DNA from: Cymbomonas tetramitiformis
Taxonomy: Eukaryota; Chlorophyta; Pyramimonadophyceae; Pyramimonadales; Pyramimonadaceae
DNA: 56,932 nucleotides
Reading direction: 5' to 3'
NCBI GenBank assembly: GCA_001247695.2
Contig: LGRX02028773.1
Location: forward strand, 1-56,932
How positions within the stretch are numbered: the first letter of the stretch is position 1; each line of letters starts with the position of its first letter. Of this stretch, positions 30,901 through 41,510 are shown piece after piece. The notes under the pieces were generated by a model. It was not told the origin of the DNA and did not search any database. It worked only from the letters and a program-made list of their open reading frames with translations. Both the position numbers and the translations under genes were made by a program.

Positions 30901-33340
30901 AAGGATGATACGATGTGACCGATCATCGCCCAACAATTGTTGGTCTCTGGGTAACGGAGTAAGCGGACCCTGCTGGCATGCCCCCCAGTGGCTCCCGGTC
31001 GATGGATGGGACCTGTTGGTCCATGGTTATGTCATGAATGCAGTCACACCACACAGCATGGACACCCCATGTCAAAAAAAGGAAACATGCGGGCACCTAA
31101 GTGCTCCCCACAAAATTCAAGGGAGAACACAGAAGTTGTACATCACCACCTTCTGCCTCTCCTCGCAGCACGACAGACGAATCTACCGAGCTCTCCAAGG
31201 GGCAGTGCCCGCCAGAATGGCACCACAGGGATAACCGCCTCCCAAAACCCACTTCCACCCGGCGGCCGTCCCCGTTCACAGCGATCCGCCAGTACCTGGA
31301 CACACACACACACTGAACGGCATGAGATCGGCCAACAAAAGCCAGCCCACCATCATCCCAGTGGATGTGAGAAGCAAATCAGGAGCAGGGCGGGGCCGTG
31401 ACAAGATACCACAAACTCATACATGTTCCCAACCCTGATGCAAAGCAGCATGGAAAGATGAAACGATGTGACCGATCATCGCCCAACAATTGTTGGTCTC
31501 TGGGTAACGGAGTAAGCGGACCCTGCTGGCATGCCCCCCAGTGGCTCCCGGTCGATGGATGGGACCTGTTGGTCCATGGTTATGTCATGAATGCAGTCAC
31601 ACCACACAGCATGGACACCCCATGTCAAAAAGGAAACATGCGGGCACCTAAGTGCTCCCCACAAAATTCAAGGGAGAACACAGAAGTTGTACATCACCAC
31701 CTTCTGCCTCTCCTCGCAGCACGACAGACGAATCTACCGAGCTCTCCAAGAGGCAGTGCCCGCCAGAATGGCACCACAGGGATAACCGCCTCCCAAAACC
31801 CACTTCCACCCGGCGGTCGTCCCCGTTCACAGCGATCCGTCAGTACTTCATATCAAGGTCAAAGAACGCAAGTCCCCCGGCATGTGTAATAACCATGAGC
31901 ACTGTACACGGAGAGGGAGCTAGCGTCAGACGAATCCAAGACACTCCCAAAAAGCGAGCCGTAGACGAATCCCCGACGCACTCAAAGAGGCAGTACCCAT
32001 CAGAAGGGTACCACAGGGACAGCCACATCCCATCATCCAAATCATTCCAGTGGCCGTCCCCGTTCACAACGAGATGCCAGTACCCTATAAAGTGGGTATC
32101 GATCACCAGTCCCCCGGCAGGTGAAAAAGCCCCAAGGCACTGGACATAAATAGAGCCAGCCGCAGACGAATCCCCGGCGCCCTCAAAGAGGCAGTACCCG
32201 CCAGAAGGGTACCACAGGGACAGCCACATCCCATCATCCAAATCATTCCAGTGGCCGTCCCCGTTCACAGCGATCCGCCAGTACCCCATAACGAGGCCGC
32301 CACAACCAGTCCCCCGGCAGGTGAAAAAGCCCCAAGGCACTGGACATAAATAGAGCCAGCCGCAGACGAATCCCCGACGCCCTCAAAGAGGCAGTACCAG
32401 TCAGAAGGGTACCACAGGGACAGCCACATCCCGTCATCCAAATCATTCCAGTGGCCGTCCCCGTTTACAACGAGATGTCAGCACCCCATAACGTGGCTGC
32501 CAACCACCAGTCCCCCGGCAGGTGAAAAAGCCTCAAGGCACTGGACATAAATAGAGCCAGCCGCAGACGAATCCCCGACGCCCTCAAAGAGGCAGTACCC
32601 GTCAGAAGGGTACCACAGGGACAGCCACATCCCATCATCCAAATCATTCCAGTGGCCGTCCCCGTTTACAACGAGATGTCAGCACCCCATAACGTGGCTG
32701 CCAACCACCACACACACACACACACCTCTAAAGCAATGCAAAGCAGCACGGATCGATGTATGTCTGCACCGATCACTGCCAAAAACGCGAGACTGAGCGA
32801 CGTGACGCAACTCAATGCGTGCTGAATCCGGGTATCGGAGCACGCGATTCCTGCCGGCATGCCCGCCGGTGGCTTCACAGTCGATGAATGGACAGAACCT
32901 GCTGGTCGATGAACGCCAACCAATGAACGGACATTGGAAGATGCATGAAAGCATAAACCAGAAGCGGGCACCGAGGCGCTCCCCGCATAAATCAAGGGAG
33001 GAGACATAGTGAGGCGTTCACCCCACCCTACCTCTCCTTGCAAAGAAATCCTTTTTCAAAGGCAGCACCCGCCAGAAAGGTACCACAACCACAACCGCAC
33101 CACACCACCCACATCCACCCAGTGGCTGTCCCCGTCCACAACGAGGTGCCAGTACCTCATACCTTGGCCCATGATCACCAGACCCCCAGCAGGCGGAACA
33201 CCCATGAGGTACCAGACAGAAGGGAGAGACCAAGTTTCAGTGTTGGATGAGAATAGGAGCCAGCGCCAGGCACATCCCCGACGCTCCCGAAGAGGCCGGG
33301 TACCAAACACACGTGGCGGCGGCGCGCCGGCGGTTGCAGT
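27950..33340 (-). repeat. Higher-order tandem array with constant 3' ends and variable 5' ends
   Basis: On the minus strand each copy ends at the same place (GCCGTTCAGTG, then a GT-rich tail), at plus-strand positions of about 28169, 29108, 29447, 29925, 30749 and 31302. Three older, ~107-bp copies lie at 27960-28168. The other end differs from copy to copy (about 29101, 29440, 29920, 30745, 31296; the longest reaches about 33.3 kb). Two modules alternate: A (about 350 bp, with GCATGCCCCCCAGTGGCTCC) and B (about 200 bp, with CCAGTGGCCGTCCCCGTT), and a diverged A-B pair ends the array at 32730-33260. Recent copies are over 95% identical by eye. Constant 3' ends with 5' truncation recall target-primed retroposition; repeated slippage at ATACCAC microhomology is the alternative. 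Confidence 0.75.
31840..32340 (-). CDS. Candidate repeat protein fragment (YWHLVVNGDGHW repeat)
   Basis: The minus strand is open across two adjacent B modules, which translate to repeats with the order SPAGGLV, GYWHLVVNGDGHWNDL, MWLSLWYPSDGYCLFE and GDSS. A diverged copy at 33056-33200 keeps PPAGGLV, YWHLVVDGDSHW, LWLWYLSGGCCL without indels inside the core. Another type (28514-28700, 30275-30457) keeps NGDGRRVEVGFGRRLSLW. Conservation of Trp, Gly, Asp and Cys in one frame suggests coding origin. Against this, neighbouring modules are 200-201 bp apart, so the frame is not kept from unit to unit, and one copy has TGG changed to TGA. It may be exons of a gene, the 3' ORF of a retroposon, or a relic. 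No known family. Confidence 0.35.
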   Translation of the reverse strand: MPWGFFTCRGTGCGGLVMGYWRIAVNGDGHWNDLDDGMWLSLWYPSGGYCLFEGAGDSSAAGSIYVQCLGAFSPAGGLVIDTHFIGYWHLVVNGDGHWNDLDDGMWLSLWYPSDGYCLFECVGDSSTARFLGVSWIRLTLAPSPCTVLMVITHAGGLAFFDLDMKY

Positions 33341-34335
33341 TGCAGAGGGGCTCAGCTAGCTCAATAAGGCTTAGGCGGTTTCATTCTTCAGTAGTGAGTT
33401 CCAGAGAATCCGGATAAGTGTCCCAAAGTGTGTGCTGAATCCTTTGATCCCGGGTGAGGGTACATGGTGCAGCCGATCCTTTGTGGCTATGTGATGCCAA
33501 AGGAGTCGAAACAAGGATAAGCCACACACATCCTACCGAGTCAAAAAAGCGAAACTGTGAGGCAGTTGGGGATCCTTCCTACACAGCACTGCAGGTCTCC
33601 CCTCGAGAAATTCAGTGTTAGTGCTCCAGCCCAAAGCATGAAGGGGGAAAACAGTTGCAGTGCACTTGGACATCAACATTACCTCTGCTTATGCACGTTA
33701 CATACCCTATACACCCTATACCACCTAGGCATCCACACACCCAAAGACGTGGACAGACACCCTGGACACCTGAGCCAAACAAGTACTCCAAGAAGAGGGG
33801 GAGAGCTGTACGCGAGTTTATGCTCCTTGAGGAAGGCCTTGCTCGAGCAACTCCTCGTGAGTAGCGTACAATTCGGGATGCCCGTCCGCAAATGCTGCCG
33901 GATCTCCTCGAGCCCTGTGCGCTCACGGCCACCGCCGCCTGTCACGACCCCAGGTTTACAGAACAGAATGGTGGCATCAACCATAGAGCATAATGGCACC
34001 TACCAGCTGGGACTCCCATTTGACATTGTATTGAGTTCACGAACTTGGCACCCAACATCAGTGGATTCAAGACGCTTAGAAGACCTTGAAGTAACTGTGC
34101 ATTTAGTGAAAGCTCGGCACCTTGCATCGGGGGCAGCTTTGGGCGGCTCACTATTTCCTCCGAGCCCCTCGTCACGGCCTGTTGCCCGCTCCGCCAAACA
34201 CCTCACAAACTCGTTCCCACCCTGATCGCCATCCACAATCAATGTAATAAGAAGCTCGTGCCGAGGGACCTGTTCGCCTATCGACAATGACTTCCGCCGG
34301 GACGGGTTAAACTGTGCGAAGGTCATATCGGACAC
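33341..34335. other. Unassigned; minus-strand ORF and a dispersed repeat
   Basis: Positions 33428-33525 match, in reverse, 50901-51000 in a ferlin intron (CCTTTGATCC, GGGTACAT, GTGCAGCCG, TGCCAAAGGAGTCG, AGGATAAGC in the same order). On the minus strand an ATG at 34323 opens a 107-codon frame (SLSIGEQVPRHELLITLIVD) that looks protein-like and could be a first exon; no partner exon was proven. Segment GHPELYATHEELLEQGLPQ (about 33835-33890, minus) after a CACAG acceptor is another candidate. Confidence 0.35.
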
Positions 34336-34616
34336 CTAGTGACGCATCCCTGCAGTGAGCGCGTCGCTAGTGACGCATCCCTGAAGTGACCGCGTCGCTA
34401 GTGACGCATCCCTGAAGTGACCGCGTCGCTAGTGACGCATCCCTGAAGTGATCGCGTCGCCTAGTGACGCATCCCTGCAGTGACCGCGTCGCCTAGTGAC
34501 GCATCCCTGAGGTGACCGCGTCGCTAGTGACGCATCCCTGAAGTGACCGCGTCGCTAGTGACGCATCCCTGAAGTGACCGCGTCGCTAGTGACGCATCCC
34601 TGAAGTTACCGCGTTG
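34336..34616. repeat. 31-bp tandem array, nine copies
   Basis: Units TAGTGACGCATCCCTGAAGT plus GACCGCGTCGC, with single-base variants (CTGCAGT, CTGAGGT, an extra C before TAG). No ORF. It abuts the start of the minus-strand open frame at 34323. Confidence 0.92.
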
Positions 34617-35645
34617 CTTGCGATGCGTGCTTGCAACAGAGAGACCAACGAGGACCTAGAGGTGGGTGTGGGCTGTGGGGGTGCGGGGGGCACCTCTGAG
34701 CCGCTGGGTCGCACGTTCTGGCCCGTGACGGACTTGAAGCACTGTGGGGAGGGGCTGAGCGGCGTGGCCTTCACCTGCACGCGGCGCCTACGTCCCCGCG
34801 GCGGTGAGGAAAACAGCAGCGAAAACAACCGAAAGTAGGGCGCACAGTCAATAGAGTAAAAAAACAAGCTTCGTCGCCGTGTTGACAGACTTCTTGCAGG
34901 GTTCGATCTTACGGTTCGGGAAGCCGAGTTGGCACTGAAGAGCTAGCCAGCACCAGGTAGTATCGAGCAGCAGCTCGGGGGATATCGAACAGGGCAAACA
35001 GGGGATGTCGACAACGCCCTATAAGAATCACCGAGCCACTCCAGGAACTGCAGGCGAAAAAATATCTTGACGGTTTACTGAAGCGGAGGTGCATATCCCG
35101 TCTCTCGCCACACGCGGCCTTCCAGAAACAGCAGTCGCGGGGGCTGCCTGGAGCTCTGCAACACCAAAGGCTCAAGACATCATCTCATGACGCGCTTCCC
35201 GAGGCCACTCCTCACACGTGCTGGAGGACGCGGAACCCGGGCCACTCTTGGAAAGATTGGCACTGATGTGCATTGGAGGGGTTTTTCTCGAGGTCGCACC
35301 TCGCTCGGCTGCACGCTACCTGCGCGCGCGCCCACCAAGGCCACCTGAGCAATTCAAGCGTTCGTTTTCCTAAAACGAGCGAAGCGGTTCGATCGTCGCT
35401 GATACGTGGCTTACTTCCGTGGACCGTTTCCCGGCATACGCAAAGCTGCGTGCGGTTTCGCGTCCGCCGACTAGCAGCGAACAGCGGAAGCGCTGGCGCT
35501 GTTAAGAAGCTGTCGCCTTCTGGTTGCCAGCAGACGACTTACAAATACATTCGAGGCCCGCGCAGCATTGTCGCCAACCCGGTCCTCCGTTGTGGACGAG
35601 GACTGCCACACAACGTCACTTTGGTCGACACGTGGCCGGCCCGTT
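34617..35645. other. No gene assigned
   Basis: Open frames on both strands (34614-34838 plus, 34909-35175 minus, 35273-35692 plus) lack domains or splice support. The long plus-strand frame at 35273 is antisense to the better candidate at 35646-35822. Confidence 0.4.
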
Positions 35646-35822
35646 CTACAAGCGCGACGCGGTCGAACCTTCTTGTGATATCTCGTAGATAGCGTAGCTC
35701 GTTGCTGCGACGGAGATTACAAGCAGTATTCCCGCGATCGCGCCACAGCCATCAATTAGCCATCGGGTCAGAAGGGCAAGTCGACCACTCCGATCCAACT
35801 TGTCTAGCGGGTCCTTGTCCAT
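35646..35822 (-). CDS. Small single-pass membrane protein, 58 codons (or last exon)
   Basis: An ATG at 35822-35820 opens a 58-residue frame ending in TAG at 35646. It starts with a charged MDKDPLDKLDRSGRLA, then has one clear hydrophobic span (GAIAGILLVISVAATSYAIY) and a short polar tail. The same frame is open another 26 codons upstream (WDGFGRVYGARDHSSNSD), back to a TGA, and an AAG acceptor-like site lies there, so this may be the terminal exon of a tail-anchored or single-pass protein. No family recognised. The membrane span with flanking Arg/Lys supports it, but nothing else does. Confidence 0.4.
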   Translation of the reverse strand: MDKDPLDKLDRSGRLALLTRWLIDGCGAIAGILLVISVAATSYAIYEISQEGSTASRL

Positions 35823-37157
35823 GGCGTCTCCGGCTGAGTCTGAGTTGCTCGAGTGATCCCTCGCCCCGTAAACCCTTCCGAAGCCGTCCCAGAAAAGTCT
35901 TCAAGTTACTCAGGTGGGCAGCGTTTACCAACAGGTTTCAAGGAAAATGTTTCGAAGGCAAGCGCGTGATTAGGACTTGAATAGCGTGATTGGACTTTCA
36001 AGTTGTTGCGAACCCCACGATACCACGACGGGCTCATGTTCCATCGAGCATTGCACCAGCGGACCCGCACAGTTCTCCCTTAGCAGCCACCTATTTCTGC
36101 AGCGCTATAACCACCCGCGCAAAAAAAACGGTCCCCTGATGTGTCGCCACGTATCAGCCCGGCGAAAGGAACCTTCTACTTTCACGCCACCAGCAACCTA
36201 TCTGCAGGGTTTTGAGTCAAATCTGTGTGGCACTTCGCGGAATAGCGTCACGGCTGGGTGTCTCATTCAACAGATGTTACGATTCATGAAAAATATTACT
36301 CTCATGTTCCAAACTTCCGATCGCTTTTCTTAAAGCTCCGTGCCGGTCGGGCGAGCGGACAGGAGGGGGGTTTCTCAAAACCCGAATATCATATGCGAAT
36401 ATCAATATGAATATGAATATCAATATGCAAGATCGAATATGAAACTGTGAGTTTCTCGAGCCTCGGGAATCCCGCGGCACCGTTGCATCTGATAAGTCAT
36501 CTGATCGTTCTACTATTTCAGATGACCGATTCGACATCTGCTGACATCGTGATGACATGCCGATGCCGTGGTTGAGACCGTGGTTGAGAACTTGAGATCG
36601 ACTTGAGTTCAACAACGGTTTGTCGAACTGCACTCAACCACGAAAACGACGCTGACGCGACGCGGATATCCCCTCCCACGTAGGCAGAATATTCTGGGGA
36701 TCTATTCCAAACCGTGGTTGAGTTCGACAAACCGTTGTCGAGTCGAAATTCCGTGGTTTAAACCATGAACTTCTCATTATATATGTATATAAAAACTTAG
36801 TGTAAAATATAAAAACCTGAACGGATATATAAATACCTTAACTGAGTATAAAAAGTCCTAAGATCCATAAAATATCCAATTGGAATCGCAGTATCACGAT
36901 CTATTTCAGAATTTCGGACTTAATGAAGCCGTTTTGTCATATTCGGACCAATGATGAATTTGCTGACTCAATCTAATGCACATAGATCGTGAGATCTCGG
37001 AGATCGCAAAGACAGGGACAGGAGCCAAGGACGATCCAAACGAAAGAATAAAACATCTATTGGGCCCCCCTACCTAGCACAGGAACAGCAAAGGAACAGC
37101 AAAGGCCACACATCTCTGTAAGATATCGCGTTATTTTGTATTCTAGCACACAGAGCA
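35823..37157. other. Spacer with inverted repeats and ATATTC-rich DNA
   Basis: GAATATCAATATGAATATGA-type repeats at 36385-36430. CCGTGGTTGAG occurs at about 36570, 36583 and 36712, and its complement CTCAACCACG at about 36633. AACAACGGTTTGTCGAACT (36611) is the complement of AGTTCGACAAACCGTTGT (36721), so 36611-36740 can fold as a stem-loop and may be a small MITE. No gene seen; the promoter of the plastid protein gene must lie at the right end. Confidence 0.55.
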
Positions 37158-37746
37158 ATGATGACATCAGCTAAGACAATCGGGCAATGCAGTGTTTCAG
37201 GCCGAAGACACGCATACTCGCCACTCAAGACTTCCAAATACCCTGTCGCAAGGAGTCACGGGCGGAAGTCTGGGTGCGTGGTGAGAGCTCTCGCGGGCTT
37301 TAACGAGTCGCCTGTCATAGAGAGCACGAAAGGCACAGTTGCAGACTTAGTTTCAGGTGCCACCGGTGATGCGGCCTCCCAAGTACAATCGGTCGTCATC
37401 GACTGTGCCGAAGCAGGAACCTGTGGGACTGTGGACGCTCCCCCGGTCGCTCTCATCGCCGGGTATGGTTTTCACCTTCCTCTTTCGCCTTCTGCTTTCC
37501 TCCTTTCGTACACTTTCAAGTTGAAAAATTACGCGATGTATATTTTGTGTCAAGGTAGGCCCACTCAAATGACAGTGCCCTCGCCTCCAGGCGAGCATAT
37601 TCTCATATATATGTTACTGCATTGGTTGCAGGGCCGTGCTGGTCACTCTCGGATCGTTTCTTGCTGCGTATATTCTACAACCCGGAATCGATGCCTCAAT
37701 TGAAATGCAAGAGCGAGACAAGTCCTACTTTGGAAAGAAGAAATAG
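37158..37746 (+). CDS. Chloroplast-targeted single-pass membrane protein, two exons
   Basis: Exon 1 is 37158-37462 and exon 2 is 37632-37746; the 169-bp intron has GG|GTATGG and GTTGCAG| boundaries and joins in phase 2. The 139-residue product begins with a transit-peptide-like segment rich in Ser, Lys and Arg (SGRRHAYSPLKTSKYPVARS) and a VVRALA cleavage-type motif near residue 43. The mature part is mildly acidic with CAEAGTCG, then a hydrophobic span made only by splicing (VALIAG joined to AVLVTLGSFLAAYIL), and ends IEMQERDKSYFGKKK. This layout fits a small thylakoid or envelope membrane protein with a charged stromal tail. I do not recognise the family. The clean intron and terminal stop make it one of the better genes here. 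Confidence 0.7.
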
Positions 37747-40700
37747 TGTTGGAACAACCTATCCTAAATCCTATTACGGCCTTCACGTTTCCCCTTTCCT
37801 GATGCTGACATATAATCGAGCAGCGAAAATAATGAAAGTTTTAACGGGGGCGTTGGTGAGAAAGTTTGTATGAGTAGAATTTGTATCATTAAGTATTTCC
37901 ATTGCACTTGTTCCAAAACGTACGAAGTTGGCCTGTCGCCCCCTTTAATATGCCTTTCGGTCATATCGATGGGAGACGGATTGTATCGAGGAAGGAGCGT
38001 AGGTGGGAAGCTAGATGGATACATCTGCCCCACGCTCAAACGGGAACATCCTAACCATGAATTATCGTCCAGGAAAGAGTTTGGTGTGAATTCAGGTTCA
38101 GCCCTCAGACCCCCTGTACAGCACCTTTTGTTTCTGGGAAGAAATAGGGATATCCTCCGAGCCTTGCACACGAAATTATACTTTTACACCACTGTCAGCA
38201 GTCTGCATGGCTTTGCGCATCCCATACCAAATATGTTTCATATCCACTTGAAAAGTAGTGCTTCGATTATCCAACACATCTATACATGTATTGTTTCGGT
38301 TTTCTGTTGTGTATGCCGACAAACCTCTAAGTTTCGACCCATCGGAAGCTGTCTTCGTCAACTTTTACGTGGTCAACGCCAGTTAGCAAGCTCTAGATAA
38401 GTCACGCATGACTGCTAGGTTGTACACATATCTTGTGATGCGCGAGTAACAAATTATTTTACAACTCCTATTCTGAAACTCCGCAGAATTTAAAATTCAG
38501 ATGAGAACGTGCAATATCATGCTTTTGCCGTTTCATTCTCGATTCTACTGCTCTTGGCGACTTGATGGGATGGTAAATTGTGTGTTTCTTCATTCCTACA
38601 ACTAGACCTGCCGATGTCATTTTGACCCGGTATCCTGTGAAGAATCGATAGATCATTACAATAAATCTACTCGCATGAACCTAATTTCTTGGTAACCCTC
38701 CACACCACATTCTGACATACAAATGATCCTTGCCTTCATACAGCAGCTCGTAGTGGGTTGGTCATCGATGCGAGGGCAAACGAGGTCCGTTTCAAGTCTA
38801 TTTCAGAATGCTGATATACCGCCTTGAATTGAGATGAGCGAACCATCATCGGCCGTCCACCGATGACGACCATGGGTCACCCTGCCTGCAGCAAGATAAA
38901 CTGTTCATATAATGTAAGGAAGTTTTCGTCCAAATGTACCTTACTTTTCATTTGGGACCAATGGTATCGGACATATAACTTTCGATATATTTATTTTCAC
39001 GTCGACCGACTTTTGATATATTTTACATTTTATTGACGTACAGTAATGGCGGTGCAAACCGTGTGCATTTCTCATTTCAGTTGTGCATTTGCTGGGCGGT
39101 TGAGCAACATGGTCCGATTCCACAAGGTAGTATGTTGTGAACAACTACACACACGGTGCGACGTGGCCCTCGCCAAAAGAAGCCTAAGCACGACCACATA
39201 CAAATCCACTATGCACGACATAGAACATAGTATCGACTCGGAGAACATGCTATTTCTCTGCTTGTCGGGCTGGGCGCACGAACCTCTTGCCTGTTGAGGA
39301 TCTCAGCAGTACGGCGCCCAGAGTCGTGCACGATATTTTGCTGATCTATATATTGGTGATCTATATATTGCTGCTGGAATCTCGAGGGCTACGCAAGCTC
39401 CCTAAAACAAAGCAGCAGCCACACAACCTGAAAAAGGCTGCTGTCTGCTTTCTTGCTCTCTTTCTTGCGTTCTTGCTCGGTTGCTCGCGTTCTTTCTTCC
39501 TTCTTGCAGTGGAATCAGCCATACAAACGTGGTTCGACATGGTGGATGCATTCATAAAGATAGTTGGCGGCCGCTGAGCTTCCTGAAGACGACTTGGCTT
39601 CAGCGCAAAGCATCACAGGAACCCGTGAGCAGACCCCGACGCAATACTGCACACGAGATTTTCATTTTTCAAATTTATTACTCGCACATGCTGCGGTGCT
39701 TGACGACTAGCTTGCAACAGCAGTTATCCTGTACAATTCAGAGGCCTGGAACTGAAATTATTATGGACGAGACTACGCTATATGATACATATAAAACAAA
39801 TCCCCAACGAGCAATTATTTCACTCGTTACACAACATCGACCATCTTGTTTTGGAGCCTATCATTTAGGTGACCATGTGCAATGATGCGAAGAATGGCCA
39901 AGCTAACCCGATTAACGAGGTGTGTACGGTATGCAATCTTCGAGTAGACGACTACCCCATCGTGTCGCGGTCATTCGCGCGATGGCCACCAATTATCCGC
40001 ACATTCGGCGTGGATAGTGATCTGAATAAGTAGCTAATTGCCGGTTGTGAGTCCCTACAGGTGGCAGTGTCGTGCGGAAGTGCACATCGCACAATGCAAT
40101 ATTATGCGAAATCCAAGTATCATACACGCATACATCACAGTGATAGTCTGAATGCCGCTGCATTGTTGCAAACGCGTATTTTGAATCCTGGGATGATCGC
40201 TCAAGGCTTGATTTGATATGCGTGCGTGATGTATGGTGCTACCATATGGACCCTACTAGTCGCGCCGAGTCTTGTGATATATTATCCTACCATATGACTT
40301 TGAATTGCCGCCGCGATGATGGATTGCGCATATATCTAACAGGCCTCTAGTTAACATGCATCCATGAAAGTTGCCAAACAGTACATATCTGGAGAGCTAT
40401 TCGCCATTTTATGTTTATTTTCACATCATACAGCCACCTTTTCAGTGCATACATGCGCCACGGGTTAATTGTGTATCGCTTGCACAAATGACATGGAATT
40501 ATTTAGGTGCCCTGCATTTAGGGCAAAGCCACGACGGGTCTGCGTGGTGAGAGAGTATGCTTTGTGATCTACCGATTTAGGGGTGAACATGCAACTGGAG
40601 GAGGGATTTATATACAACTGCCTGCACACCAGTGTTATGCACAAAACGTCCCGTTTCGCAATGCAGTGCTATATACCTGTCATTACACATGTCAGGTACA

Positions 40701-40820
40701 TCCCGTTGCACGAAGGAGGATTGCATACCGAGTGATATTCCCCGATGCAATTGCAGTGGGAGCCTCCGCTTCCAGGCAAATAATTCTTCTAAATGGATTT
40801 GCACATGGCACATCATAATA
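37747..40820. other. AT-rich intergenic stretch, no gene assigned
   Basis: Short frames on both strands (37870-38400, 38941-39297, 39287-39577, 39481-39885) have no domains, no conserved spacing and no splice support. The 39287 frame is Leu-rich and could mimic a membrane span. This holds the 3' flanks of the convergent plastid-protein and ferlin genes. Confidence 0.5.
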
Positions 40821-41510
40821 TTATTCTCCCGAGGCTGCCTCGTTAATCTCTATAGCTGTAAGAATTGCACCCACAATAGCTGGAACAACATTCAGAAGAA
40901 AGTACAGAATGGACACAGTGGTGGAAATGGCAGCAAACTTACGGAAGAGGTCAGGGCCAAGTATATCTAATAGCATGAGGTCTGGGCGTAGCGGGTTCCA
41001 TTCCACACGAGCGGGATCTGATAACATAGGAAAGTTGTTGGGCTTCTGCCGCGCCTTCCCTGCTGGAAATCTTTCCGATACCTGTCCAAAAGTCACGCAC
41101 TTTTTAAGTGCAATGGGAACACCGTGGAATACGAATAGGATTATTTGTTTACCAAAAACCTAACCCTTGAAGGCTACACATGTTGGAGCACTGCCGCCGC
41201 TGCAGATGGGGACAGCAGGAAACCATCAGGTCCCATGCCAGACCCCCCGAAATAGTCCCTTCATAGATTTGGAATCGAGTGCATTAAACTCGAGCATGTC
41301 CTGCGGTGTGGTTGTCTCAGCAATATACCAAGGTGCTGCACAAATGAAATAAAATCATACAAGTAAGCCACTGTCAGGAGAATGTGCTGGCGGATATACC
41401 TCTTTGTGCAAGACCGATATTGAGATCTGAACTATTCCCATCTTTGCAGATCCTGATTCAGAAACTTTCTTCCCATATAATTGGACCCACTGTTTATCAT
41501 CGTCCACCTC
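40821..41510 (-). other. Ferlin exons 22-23: juxtamembrane part and membrane anchor
   Basis: QWVQLYGKKV and GIVQISISVLHKE|VSERFPAGKARQKPNNFPML match the ferlin W-x-L, Ile/Leu-rich strand and PAGxGRxxPN motifs across a GAG|GTATAT intron. The hydrophobic span is ISTTVSILYFLLNVVPAIVG, followed by AILTAIEINEAASGE and TAA at 40821-40823. Confidence 0.9.

Noticed and set aside
28000..33300. CRISPR-like array
   Set aside because: Units are 200-900 bp, without short regular repeats and unique spacers, and the genome is eukaryotic.
35273..35692. 139-codon plus-strand ORF
   Set aside because: No hydrophobic, domain or splice support, and the antisense small membrane ORF fits better. Arg/Ser-rich composition is typical of a shadow frame.
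38000..40800. Several 60-180-codon frames
   Set aside because: No domains, no consistent composition and no splice partners; consistent with chance frames in intergenic DNA.
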